Assembly (NCBI GenBank): GCA_047639615.1
Contig: JBLIOL010000031.1
Span: 1-25,685, forward strand
Source of the DNA: CAYWNK01 sp047639615
GTDB lineage: Bacteria > Planctomycetota > UBA1135 > GCA-002686595
Reading direction: 5' to 3'
Length of the DNA: 25,685 bases
In this document: positions 1 to 7,924 of the stretch, piece after piece
How the letters are laid out: each line of letters begins with the position of its first letter
How positions within the stretch are numbered: position 1 is the stretch's first letter
The notes under the pieces: generated by a model
Database searches by the model: none
Seen by the model: only the letters and a program-made list of their open reading frames with translations
Told to the model about the DNA's origin: nothing
Made by a program: the position numbers and the translations under genes

Positions 1-1957
1 CGCCGATGACGACCTCGTCGAGGCCGTCGGCGTTTAGGTCGCCGGTGGCTAGGGCGAAGGGGCGCGTGCCGGTGGTGAGGCTCTCGCCGGGGGTCCAGCC
101 GGTGGGAGTGGCGTGCATGCGTAGCAGTCGGCCGGGGCCGTCGGCGCCGCTAGGGCGGCCGAGGACTAGGAGCTCGTGGCCGCCTTGGATGCGCGCGCTC
201 TGCAGGTCGATGGGCTCGTGCTCGAGGGGGCAGAAGCCCGCTTCGATGAAGTCGCCGGTGGTGCTGTCGAAGTGGAACCAGGCTACGCCCTTGCGCGCGC
301 CGGTTCCACCTAGGGCGACGGCTAGGCGCGGCGCGCCGCCCGGGCCGGCGGGGAGTGTGGCCAGGGCGTTGGGACTGCCGCCGAGGTCGAGCTTGCCCAT
401 GGGGCTAAGGCTGCCTGTCTCTGAGTCCCAGGCGAAGAGATGGATGCAGGCCTGCACTGGATCGGCGGCCAGGATTTCGGGGCGCGTGTCGCCGTTGAGG
501 TCGGCTAGGAGTAGGTCGCCCACGCTGCCGCCGGTGCGGACCTCGATGGAGGTCTGCGGCAGGGAGCCGGGGCTCTCGGCGGCGTTTCCGAGCCAGACGC
601 GCAGGCCGGCTTCGCCAGCGACTTCGACGCGGTGGATCAGCTCTAGGTCGCCGTCGCCATCCAGGTCAGCCAGGCGCGCGCGGTCGCCGGCTTTCGCGGT
701 TAGGGGCTGCTCGGTCGAGCGCGTGAAGTTGCCGTTGCCGTCGCCTAGGTGATAGCTGAGGCGATCGTCTAGAGCGTCGATAGAGACTAGGTCCAGGTGG
801 CCGTCGCCGTCGATGTCGCCGCTGGCCAGGCTGTGCGGGCCGCCGCCGGCGGGGAGGATTTGGGCCGAGCGCAGGCTGGCGTCTTTGCGGCCGAAGAGTA
901 CGGAGATGCGGTGGGCGCCGCGGTTGGCGATGGCTAGGTCGCGTAGGCCGTCGGCGTTGAGGTCGCCGCTGGCTAGGTCCCAGACGTCCTGGCCGGCGTA
1001 GCCCGAGTCGAGCACTTGCAGTTGGCCGTCGTAGCCGTAGCGGTGCCAGGTCAGGTCGTAGAAAGAGAGGCCGAAGAGCTCGCCTGGTGCGCCGCCGCTT
1101 AGGCGCAGGGGAATGGCGCCGCCGCGATCGGTGGAGCTCCAGCCTTGGCCGCTGGTGTGCCAAAGCTCACGTTCGCCGGAGGCGAGTACTTCGAGGGCTT
1201 GGCCCTGCAAGGTGCCGCGCCAGTAGGCGCGCGGGATTCCTTCTAGGTCGATGCTCTCGCGCAGGACCATTTGCTCGCCCTCGCGCGCGTAGACGTTTAC
1301 GCCGCCTGTGGCCTGGGAGCCCACCAGGATTTGCTCGTCCTTGGCGGCCACGAAGGTCGGGGCTTGGATGCCGAGCTCGTGGATTTCGGGCTCGTGAATT
1401 TCGGGCGCGCCGACTTCGCGGCAAATTATGAGCTGGCCTGCGCCGGTGGCTACGGCGAGGGCGTCACCGGAGACGAGTCCCATGGCGCGCGGCCGGCCGG
1501 GCAATTGGATGCGGCGCAGGATGCGCTCGTCGTCGGCGGCCAGGGGCGCTAGCAGCAGCAACTCGTTGGAGGCGCGCGAGGCGACCCACAGGTGGCCAGA
1601 GCTGGCGGGTAGGGGACCGAGCGGATAGTCCGGAAGATCGAGCAGGCGCGGCGTGGCCAGGACGCTGGTCCAGAGCGCGAGGCAGCCGCGGCCGGGGCTG
1701 GCCCCTTGGCTGACGGCGGCCAGCTCTTGGATGCCGTCCCCGTCCAGGTCCACGAAGCGCACGCCTTCGGGTTGCCCGGGAATGAAGAGCTCGTAGCGGC
1801 AATCCAGCTCTTCGGCCCAGGTTTCGGGGGCTGATTCCTGGTTCGGTCGAAGGCCTTCGGTGGGCTCGATTGAAACCGGCGCTTCCTGGGAACAGGCCGC
1901 CTGCAGGAACGTCCCTACGAGGATCCAGGCTGCGGCGCGATCAGGAGAGCTTCCCAT
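1..1957 (-). CDS. FG-GAP/VCBS repeat lipoprotein, 3' end outside window
   Basis: The leftward frame is open from 1957 to the window edge (652 codons), so the C-terminus is missing. The N-terminus has a hydrophobic stretch (AAAWILVGTFLQAAC) ending in Cys with a lipobox-like LQAAC, which suggests a lipoprotein; Gln at -3 is atypical. At least six FG-GAP type calcium-binding loops are visible, for example FVDLDGDGIQEL, GDLNADGLRDLAIAN, GDIDGDGHLDLV, LADLDGDGDLEL, LADLNGDTRPEI and, at the window edge, GDLNADGLDEVVIG. Such repeats form beta-propellers in extracellular proteins of planctomycetes. Substrate and role cannot be read from the sequence. An in-frame ATG at 1966 is possible, but the ATG at 1957 has an AGGA seven bases upstream, so I prefer it. 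Leucine CTA codons are unusually common in the distal half. It is divergent from the gene starting at 2151. Confidence 0.85.
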   Translation of the reverse strand, partial: MGSSPDRAAAWILVGTFLQAACSQEAPVSIEPTEGLRPNQESAPETWAEELDCRYELFIPGQPEGVRFVDLDGDGIQELAAVSQGASPGRGCLALWTSVLATPRLLDLPDYPLGPLPASSGHLWVASRASNELLLLAPLAADDERILRRIQLPGRPRAMGLVSGDALAVATGAGQLIICREVGAPEIHEPEIHELGIQAPTFVAAKDEQILVGSQATGGVNVYAREGEQMVLRESIDLEGIPRAYWRGTLQGQALEVLASGERELWHTSGQGWSSTDRGGAIPLRLSGGAPGELFGLSFYDLTWHRYGYDGQLQVLDSGYAGQDVWDLASGDLNADGLRDLAIANRGAHRISVLFGRKDASLRSAQILPAGGGPHSLASGDIDGDGHLDLVSIDALDDRLSYHLGDGNGNFTRSTEQPLTAKAGDRARLADLDGDGDLELIHRVEVAGEAGLRVWLGNAAESPGSLPQTSIEVRTGGSVGDLLLADLNGDTRPEILAADPVQACIHLFAWDSETGSLSPMGKLDLGGSPNALATLPAGPGGAPRLAVALGGTGARKGVAWFHFDSTTGDFIEAGFCPLEHEPIDLQSARIQGGHELLVLGRPSGADGPGRLLRMHATPTGWTPGESLTTGTRPFALATGDLNADGLDEVVIG

Positions 1958-2085
1958 GGGGCCCATCCTGCCGTGAAGCCGCTCCAACGCCTACCGACAA
2001 CCGCAGAACGGGTGCGAACCCGCACGCTGGTCGTGCGATATCTCCCAGCCCTTGGAGATCGATTTTCGAGCTCTTCGAGCTGGGT

Positions 2086-2114
2086 GTTACAGGGCTCCCT
2101 TCGCGGGCTATGCT
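2086..2114 (+). promoter_or_regulatory. candidate sigma-70-like promoter
   Basis: In the 193-bp region between the divergent genes at 1957 and 2151, GTTACA (2086-2091) and TATGCT (2109-2114) lie 17 bp apart, each matching four of six consensus bases. The position fits a promoter for the rightward gene at 2151, leaving a leader of about 30 nt. This is a weak match made by eye. Confidence 0.3.
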
Positions 2115-2150
2115 CCACCCAGAGCGCCCCGCCGCTCGCCTGCTGATTCC

Positions 2151-3869
2151 ATGTCCAATCGAACCAAGACCCTGCCCCTGCTCGGCTTGCTGGGGCTCCT
2201 CGTACTGGGGGCCGTAGCGCTCACTCAATTGGGCGGGGGAGCAGCTCCCCAGGAATCCGTTGGCTTGGATGCGAGCACGCAGGTGGACGACACGGCCCCG
2301 GAGCGTGGACCGGTGGTGGAGTCGGATCAGCTGCGCGAGTTCGTGGTGGATCCCGATAGCTTCACCGATACGACGGTGGTCTACCCGCTCGAGGTGGAGC
2401 TGACTTTGGTGCAGGCGGGCGCGAGCGTGGGCGCCAAGGATCTGGCTCCGGCGCGCAGCGGAGCGAACGCGCGCTTGGACGGTTTGCTCTTCGCCGGCGA
2501 TGACGGATTGAGCGGGACGGTTACCTTCATTCATGGCCCCAATCAGGGCCGCGTCTTGCGCACGGATTCCACCGGTGCCTTTGGCGCATCGGATCTCTAT
2601 CCGGGGATCAGCATCGTGCGCGTGGATACCAGTCGCGGCTGGACATCCGAACGTCAGATCCTCTTGCGCGGTCTTGCCAAGACACCCCTGCAGGTGGGCT
2701 TCGGTCGAGGCGGGTTGGCTGTCGTGCAAGGCACCGTGCTCAATACCGTGGGCAAGCCCCTCGAAGGCGCGCAGGTACGTCTCGATGGGAACATCGGGCT
2801 GACCGATTCGGATGGCATCTTCCGCTTCAACCGCATCACGCCCGGCAAGGTCATGGCGGTGGTGGAGGCCGAGGGCTTTGCGCGCTACTTGGAAATCATC
2901 GCGGTGGCGCGAGCCACGGTGGTGGAGGCACACCAAGTGACCTTCCGACTTAAGCAGGAGTGCATCCTGGAGGTCACCGTGGCCGAGGACCTGGGGCATC
3001 CGGGACCGGCCCATCTGTATCTCTTCCCGGCTAGCGGCGCGCGCCTTGGCCGGCAGAACATGTTCCCTTGGTATCTCGTCAACCCGATCGAGATCTACCC
3101 GGGCGGAGCCAAGACCATCGGAGGACTCGGCGCGGGGCCCGTGACGGCCATGCTCTTCAAGCCGGGCGCCATGTCCAAGCCCCGGCGCACCAGTGTCAGG
3201 CTCTACTCGGAGCGTCCGAATCAGCTGGAGCTGCACTTGGAAGCTACACCGGGCTTGCGCGGCAAGGTGCTGTACGAGGGCAAGCCCAAGCGCGATATCG
3301 AGATGCTCCTTGAGGCACCCGACGCCGGCAACGCTACCTCGCGCCTGATGGGCCTGCGGCCCACCTTCAATGAGGAGATGATCATGCCGCACCTGCCTGC
3401 GGGGGTGCAGACCCTGAAGAGCGACGCGCGCGGCGGCTTCCACTTCACCACCTGGGGCGAGCTGAACGAGCGCCTCTACCTCAGCGCGCGCTCTACGGAT
3501 GGCAAGCTCTACGGCCGGCGCCTGGTCAAGGCCGGGGAGCAGAACGTGGAGCTCATCCTCGAGCCCGTGCGCACGCAAACCGGCCGCGTGGATGTGGTCA
3601 TGCGCGGGCGCTACCAGGGTTTGCCCGTGCGGGTCATGGTCCAGGGCGAGCCCCGGGATCCTTTCGTGCTGCCGGCGGGCGAGGACCTGCGCATCGAGGA
3701 CCTGGAGCCCGGTGAGTGGCGCCTGGACGTGCGCTGGCGGGATCAGGTGGCGGCGCGTGGCGTGCGTTTGGACGTGCAGGCGGGCGGCATGGCTGAGCAC
3801 CTGCTGGTGCTGCCCAAGCCGGCGGTTGAGGGACAGACTCCCGAGCAACGCACGAGGGCTGGCAGGTAG
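2151..3869 (+). CDS. Anchored protein with carboxypeptidase-regulatory-like repeats
   Basis: 572 residues. The chosen ATG opens MSNRTK followed by a strongly hydrophobic segment (about residues 8-25), a signal peptide or N-terminal anchor. An upstream in-frame ATG at 2052 would add 33 unlike residues before it and is rejected. Residues about 188-265 match the carboxypeptidase regulatory-like fold (PF13620 type): GTVLNTVGKPLEGAQVRL, a GLTDSDGIFRFNRITPGK turn and a VVEAEGFA strand. A shorter similar unit (SGTVTFIHGPNQG, then TDSTGAFGASDLYPG) is at about 121-158. A further beta-sandwich-like unit lies near the C-terminus (about 480-560). Such repeats occur in secreted or surface proteins and mediate no known reaction alone. 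No catalytic motif was seen. The next gene, hutH, begins 40 bp downstream in another frame; a functional link is not evident. Confidence 0.8.
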   Translation: MSNRTKTLPLLGLLGLLVLGAVALTQLGGGAAPQESVGLDASTQVDDTAPERGPVVESDQLREFVVDPDSFTDTTVVYPLEVELTLVQAGASVGAKDLAPARSGANARLDGLLFAGDDGLSGTVTFIHGPNQGRVLRTDSTGAFGASDLYPGISIVRVDTSRGWTSERQILLRGLAKTPLQVGFGRGGLAVVQGTVLNTVGKPLEGAQVRLDGNIGLTDSDGIFRFNRITPGKVMAVVEAEGFARYLEIIAVARATVVEAHQVTFRLKQECILEVTVAEDLGHPGPAHLYLFPASGARLGRQNMFPWYLVNPIEIYPGGAKTIGGLGAGPVTAMLFKPGAMSKPRRTSVRLYSERPNQLELHLEATPGLRGKVLYEGKPKRDIEMLLEAPDAGNATSRLMGLRPTFNEEMIMPHLPAGVQTLKSDARGGFHFTTWGELNERLYLSARSTDGKLYGRRLVKAGEQNVELILEPVRTQTGRVDVVMRGRYQGLPVRVMVQGEPRDPFVLPAGEDLRIEDLEPGEWRLDVRWRDQVAARGVRLDVQAGGMAEHLLVLPKPAVEGQTPEQRTRAGR

Positions 3870-3909
3870 AGCAGCGTCCGGCTTCCTGGCGCGCTACACT
3901 CCGCAAGCT

Positions 3910-5445
3910 TTGAAGACCCTCCAACTCGACGGCAGCTCACTCACCCTCAACGACCTGGCTCCCTTGGCGCGCGGGGAGCGCATGCTGGTCTCCGTAGACC
4001 CAGAGGTCCTGCCGCGCGTGCAGGCTTCACGGGATAAGGTCGAGCGGCACGTCGCCGCCGGGGACGTGGTCTATGGACTGACCACGGGCTTCGGCAAGCT
4101 CAAGAGCACCGCCATACCCACGCACCAGCTCAGCCTGCTGCAGCGCAATCTTGTGCTCTCCCACAGCGTGGGCGTCGGCGAACCCATGCCGATTCACGAG
4201 GTGCGCATGGCTCAGGTGCTGCGCCTGAACAGTTTGCTGGTGGGCGTGTCGGGTGTGCGTGTGGAACTGGTGGAGAGTCTGGTGCGACTGTTCAACGCGG
4301 ACTTCGTGCCGGAGGTTCCCCAGCAGGGATCGGTCGGGGCCAGCGGAGACCTGGCGCCGCTCTCGCACATGGTCGCGGCCTACATGGGCGCCGGTCATGC
4401 GGTCATCGGCGGTGTGCGCATGAGCGCCGAGAAGGCTCTGGCGCAGATCGGCGAGGATTCCATGGTGCTGGCCGCTAAGGAAGGTCTGGGCCTGATCAAC
4501 GGCACGGAAATCATGAAGGCCATCGGCATCTCCAACGTGCTACGTGCCAGCAACCTCTCGCGCGCGGCGGATGCGATCGCCGCGCTTACGGTGGACGCTT
4601 TGCACGGTTCGAGCCGCCCCTTCCAGAAACGCCTCTCGGAGCTGCGCCCGCACAAAGGCCAAGCGCGCACCGCCGCGAACCTGCGCGCTTGTTTGGCGGA
4701 ATCAGCAGTACTGCAGAGCCACGCGAACTGCAATCGCGTGCAGGATCCCTACAGCCTGCGCTGCGTGCCGCAGATCCATGGTGCGTTCAAGTCGGCGCTG
4801 GAGCACGTGACCGATATCTTGGTCGGCGAACTCAACGCTGTGACCGACAACCCCATCGTGGATGCCGTGGCGGACGAGGTCTACTCGGCCGGCCTGTTCC
4901 ACGGTCAGCCGCTCTCCCTTACCCAGGACTACTTGGGCATCGCGGCTTGCACCCTGGCCAATGTTTCAGAGCGCCGCATCGAGCAGCTCGTGAACCCGGA
5001 CCTCTCGGGGCTGCCGGCCTTCCTGGTGGCGGAGCCCGGGCTCAACTCGGGCATGATGATCGCCCAGTACACGGCCGCCGCCCTGGCTTCCGAGAACAAG
5101 ACCTTGGCCCATCCGGCCTCGGTGGACACGGTGCCCACTAGCGCTGGTCAAGAGGACCATGTCTCCATGGGGGTCACGGCCGCGCGCAAGACGCGCACGA
5201 TTCTGACCCACGTCGAGCAGGGCCTCGGCATCGAGCTCGTGTGCGCCGCGCAGGGTCTGGAGTTCCACCGGGAGCTAGCCGGCGGACGGGGCGTGGAAGC
5301 AGCCTATGCCTGCCTGCGGGCCAGGGTGCCGGCCCTGGATCAGGACCGCTTCTTGGCGCCGGATTTAGCGGCTGGGGCTGAGCTGGTAGCCAGCGGTGAG
5401 CTCGTGGCTGCGGTGGAAGCCGCTGTCGGGCCCCTAGCGCCCTAA
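3910..5445 (+). CDS. hutH: Histidine ammonia-lyase (HutH)
   Basis: 511 residues, close to the usual 505-515. It deaminates L-histidine to urocanate in the cytoplasm, the first step of histidine breakdown. The MIO-forming triad Ala144-Ser145-Gly146 lies in GSVGASGDLAPLSHM, almost the same index as in Pseudomonas HutH. Other family blocks are VYGLTTGFG, VQDPYSLRC, VTDNPIVDA, NSGMMIAQ, ALASENKTLAHPASVDT and QEDHVSMG. The selectivity pair is Ser84-His85 (LSHSVG), as in histidine lyases rather than tyrosine or phenylalanine lyases. No ATG or GTG fits the family N-terminus. TTG at 3910 gives LKTLQLDGSSLTL, which aligns well with the family start; the first ATG (3982) would remove the conserved beginning. 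No clear Shine-Dalgarno is seen. No other hut gene is in the window. Confidence 0.93.
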   Translation: MKTLQLDGSSLTLNDLAPLARGERMLVSVDPEVLPRVQASRDKVERHVAAGDVVYGLTTGFGKLKSTAIPTHQLSLLQRNLVLSHSVGVGEPMPIHEVRMAQVLRLNSLLVGVSGVRVELVESLVRLFNADFVPEVPQQGSVGASGDLAPLSHMVAAYMGAGHAVIGGVRMSAEKALAQIGEDSMVLAAKEGLGLINGTEIMKAIGISNVLRASNLSRAADAIAALTVDALHGSSRPFQKRLSELRPHKGQARTAANLRACLAESAVLQSHANCNRVQDPYSLRCVPQIHGAFKSALEHVTDILVGELNAVTDNPIVDAVADEVYSAGLFHGQPLSLTQDYLGIAACTLANVSERRIEQLVNPDLSGLPAFLVAEPGLNSGMMIAQYTAAALASENKTLAHPASVDTVPTSAGQEDHVSMGVTAARKTRTILTHVEQGLGIELVCAAQGLEFHRELAGGRGVEAAYACLRARVPALDQDRFLAPDLAAGAELVASGELVAAVEAAVGPLAP

Positions 5446-5496
5446 ATCGCGCCAATCCCATGGAATAGGCCGTTCGATAGCTCGTACGGGGACTCC

Positions 5497-5898
5497 ATGA
5501 AGTTCCTACTCGCTCCCGTGTCCGCCGTCGCCTGCGCCATTCTGGCGGACAAGAAGGGTCGTAGCGCTATCGGTTGGTTCTTCATGGGGCTCTTCATGCC
5601 GATTCTTGGCGTGATTCTCATCGCGGTCATCCCCGACCGAAACGAGGAGCAGACCGCCCGCGGCGACCAGCGCGATCGCACGCGCCGGGTCGAAGAGGAG
5701 CTGCGCCAGGAGCGCAGCCGGCGCGAAGCGCTCGAGCGTGAGGTGCAAGTGGCACGCGAGCGCATCGATATGCACGACCAGGCCTTGGGCATCGAGACCC
5801 GGCCCCTGGATCCACCGGCGCCGCGCGACCCGCGCTACATGGACCCCACCCGTGACGATCCGGTGGGCGAAGGTTCGAGCGGCTGGCTCGGAGCCTGA
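5497..5898 (+). CDS. Small membrane protein with coiled-coil tail, unknown function
   Basis: 133 residues. Two hydrophobic segments (about 3-17 and 23-46) flank a short polar DKKGRSA turn; the second, AIGWFFMGLFMPILGVIL, is followed by a basic and acidic heptad-like helix (about 58-100, rich in Arg and Glu) and a Pro-rich tail. The layout resembles small inner-membrane proteins with a KGR loop, but I do not recognise a named family. A GGGGA six bases before the ATG supports the start. Its TGA overlaps the next ATG (TGATG, 5896-5900), so translation of the pair is probably coupled. It begins 51 bp after hutH. Confidence 0.75.
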   Translation: MKFLLAPVSAVACAILADKKGRSAIGWFFMGLFMPILGVILIAVIPDRNEEQTARGDQRDRTRRVEEELRQERSRREALEREVQVARERIDMHDQALGIETRPLDPPAPRDPRYMDPTRDDPVGEGSSGWLGA

Positions 5899-6713
5899 TG
5901 AACGCAATCCGGCGCGAAGGCTGGGCGCAATTGGACGGCCTACTCGCGGGCGACCTGGCCGAAGGCGATGAGAGTTACACGCGCGTTGAGGCGTGGGTTC
6001 GCAGCTGTTCCGCTGAAGGCCTGCGCTTTCTTTTGCATCGGGACGGCGGGCGCTTCAGCATTCTGGCTGACGACGAACCCGTTGCGGTGGGGGCGGATGC
6101 TCTGGAGCCGCGCCTGTCGAAGGCGCTGCGCGAGCTACTGCAGCTTGGCCAGTTGGGCGCAGGTCAGTGGGAGAGCACCCTGCGTTTGCGCCAGTGGAGC
6201 GCGGGCGAGGAGGCGCAGGTGCTGTGGGTGCCGGATGGTGAGGGCGCTTTGCAGAGTCTCGATCGGCGCGTGGATTGCGAGACGCATCGGGGCGGTGGCG
6301 GCGGACAGGCGACCTGGAAGAAGGCGAGCTTGGTGCTGCTGGGGCTGGGTCTCTTCGTCGTGCTGAGCCTTGTCCAAGGTGGGTACCTCCTCGCCAGCCA
6401 TTGGTCTGCTCTGCGGTTGGACGCGGGCGTCTACGAACAGCACGTGCGTTTGCAGGTGCGTGAAGAGCGGCTCTACGTCGAGGTCCTCAGCCAACCGAAT
6501 CAACTGCGCGAGGCTTTGCTTGCTGCGCAGCCGGGATCGCAGGAGGCCTTCCTCTTGGAGGACCTACTGCGCGGACACTTGCGCTATCGCTTCCTGGATG
6601 CGCAAGGCCAGGCCCTACCCGGTACTTGGGTGGACGTGGCCTTGAATGAGGGCGGCGCCGTGATCGATCAAGCACCACCGCGAAGAGCGGCAGCCCTCGT
6701 GCTCGAGTTATGA
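5898..6713 (+). CDS. Single-pass membrane protein, unknown function
   Basis: 271 residues. A soluble N-terminal domain (1-130) with no motif I recognise ends in an acidic and His stretch and a five-Gly linker (132-136). One transmembrane helix follows (about 143-166, ASLVLLGLGLFVVLSLVQGG), then a C-terminal domain of about 105 residues. With no signal peptide and one helix, the N-terminal domain is probably cytoplasmic and the C-terminal one outside. The start overlaps the stop of the preceding small membrane protein by one base, so the two probably work together. No family assignment is possible by eye. Confidence 0.75.
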   Translation: MNAIRREGWAQLDGLLAGDLAEGDESYTRVEAWVRSCSAEGLRFLLHRDGGRFSILADDEPVAVGADALEPRLSKALRELLQLGQLGAGQWESTLRLRQWSAGEEAQVLWVPDGEGALQSLDRRVDCETHRGGGGGQATWKKASLVLLGLGLFVVLSLVQGGYLLASHWSALRLDAGVYEQHVRLQVREERLYVEVLSQPNQLREALLAAQPGSQEAFLLEDLLRGHLRYRFLDAQGQALPGTWVDVALNEGGAVIDQAPPRRAAALVLEL

Positions 6714-6771
6714 CGAGTTCAGGCGCATGGGGTCAGGGCGCCTGGGATATGGCACAAACCGCCTGAACTCG
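6714..6771. terminator. Bidirectional terminator candidate
   Basis: A perfect 12-bp inverted repeat (CGAGTTCAGGCG at 6714-6725 and its complement at 6760-6771) fills the gap between the stop codons of two convergent genes (6713 and 6774). The 34-nt loop contains an additional CAGGCG/CGCCTG pairing option (6720-6725 with 6739-6744). There is no U-tract on either side, so it may stop transcription inefficiently or protect mRNA 3' ends. Confidence 0.5.
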
Positions 6772-6773
6772 GG

Positions 6774-7775
6774 TTAGCGGTTGCGGTAGGCCTTGTGGCA
6801 GGCGCCGCAGGCTTTTTCGATGGTGAGGTAGTGGGCTTCGGCGAGGGCCTCCCAGGATTCCGGGAGGGAGCCGCTGGGCTGATCCTTGGACTGCAGGGCA
6901 TCGACCAGGCCTTGGGAGGCTACAAGGGACTTCTGCATCCAAGCGTTGTAGTCGGCGGGGCGGCCGCCGCTGATGGCTTCGCAGGCGACTAGCAGTTCCT
7001 GCAGTCGATGAGCATCCTGCAGCACGTTGACGTCGGGGTTGTCAGCGTCCTCCTCCCAGCCGCTGTCCATGGCCAGCTCCAGGCGGTCGCGCACGCGCGC
7101 GGCGACGATCATGCTCGCGCGCAGGCCGTTGAACTCGTGAGCCGAGGCGAAGTCGAAATCACTCAGGGCTGTCTGCTCGGCGCTGGGAACTTCGTCCGAG
7201 GCGATGCTGGCGTAGAGGCCGGCGTACTTGGGCGAGGTCGAGCAGTACTGGCGCATCTCGGCGATGGCTTGCTCGCGCGGGATGCCGTCGAGTACCAGGC
7301 GGCCGAGGGCGGCGGCGGCGGGGCCGCGGTGCTTGCCGTGGAAGCAGTGCACGAAGAAAGGACCATCCAGCTCGCGGAAGGTCTTCGATAGGTGCATGCG
7401 TTCTTCCTCGGAGAGGCCCTTGTACTCGATGGGCACGTGGACGTAGCGCAGGTTGTAGCTAGCAGCGAGCTCGATGGCGGGCACTTTGCCGTCTACGGAG
7501 ACGATCGTCTTGACGCCCATGCGCCGCAGGCGCGCGAAGGCCGTTGCACCTACGGGTTCAGCGCCGGAGATGATCTGCGTGCCCAGGAAGACCAGGTTGT
7601 GCAGCCCGTCCACGTCGAGGGGCTCCTGGCTGGGGAGCTCGAACTCGCCGGCTATCAGGTAGGGGTTCTCCAGGTGCACGGGCGGCGGCACCACAGCCAG
7701 TCGTGCCGGTTCGGAACCGGTGGTGCAGGAGGCGAAGAGACTGGAAACGAGTAGGACGGGAACTAGGCAGCGCAT
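6774..7775 (-). CDS. Lipoprotein fusing CX5R phosphatase-like and cytochrome c'-like domains
   Basis: 333 residues. The ATG at 7775 has GGAG six bases upstream and opens a lipoprotein signal (MRCLVPVLLVSSLFASC, Cys17). Residues about 60-195 match the dual-specificity/tyrosine phosphatase fold, with the P-loop HCFHGKHRG giving Cys144 and Arg150 of CX5R. I could not place the general-acid Asp with certainty. Residues about 210-333 look like a four-helix cytochrome c': helical, with the haem motif CGACHKAYR (Cys323, Cys326, His327) at the very C-terminus, the typical place. The product would be exported and haem-bearing. It is last in a leftward run with another CxxCH protein. The phosphatase part could be catalytically altered or a binding domain. 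An ATG-less upstream extension to 8066 is rejected. Confidence 0.82.
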   Translation of the reverse strand: MRCLVPVLLVSSLFASCTTGSEPARLAVVPPPVHLENPYLIAGEFELPSQEPLDVDGLHNLVFLGTQIISGAEPVGATAFARLRRMGVKTIVSVDGKVPAIELAASYNLRYVHVPIEYKGLSEEERMHLSKTFRELDGPFFVHCFHGKHRGPAAAALGRLVLDGIPREQAIAEMRQYCSTSPKYAGLYASIASDEVPSAEQTALSDFDFASAHEFNGLRASMIVAARVRDRLELAMDSGWEEDADNPDVNVLQDAHRLQELLVACEAISGGRPADYNAWMQKSLVASQGLVDALQSKDQPSGSLPESWEALAEAHYLTIEKACGACHKAYRNR

Positions 7776-7832
7776 GGGTATCTCCGAGAGAGGGGGTGCC
7801 TTCCCCTTTGCAAGGCCTGTGCCGACGGCAGA

Positions 7833-7871
7833 GGGGCCTTCAGGTGGTCTTTTGACCGCCCCGAAGGCCCC
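7833..7871 (-). terminator. Long hairpin between two leftward genes
   Basis: GGGGCCTTC (7833-7841) pairs perfectly with 7863-7871. An inner GGTGGTC (7843-7849) pairs with GACCGCC (7854-7860) with one G-T pair, leaving a TTTT loop on the plus strand. It lies in the 149-bp gap after the stop at 7925 and before the start at 7775. No U-tract follows on the minus strand. It could terminate or attenuate the operon, or mark an mRNA processing site. Confidence 0.45.
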
Positions 7872-7924
7872 CCATGTGCAGGCCCGTACCCCGTGGGGAA
7901 CACTGGCCTTTTGAAACCTGCCGC

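Noticed and set aside
1379..1411. Short tandem repeat encoding EIHEPEIHE
   Set aside because: Only two imperfect 12-bp units within coding sequence; too little to call a repeat feature.
1941..3848. 635-codon open frame on the minus strand opposite the regulatory-repeat protein
   Set aside because: It is very rich in His, Arg and Gln, has no domain, and mirrors a well-supported rightward gene; high GC makes such shadows common.
3499..3909. Upstream in-frame extension of hutH
   Set aside because: Lies within the preceding gene and encodes a Trp-, Cys- and Arg-rich stretch with no similarity to the family N-terminus.
3910..5445. Tyrosine or phenylalanine ammonia-lyase as the identity of this MIO enzyme
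   Set aside because: The selectivity pair is Ser-His as in histidine lyases, and the C-terminal blocks match HutH throughout.
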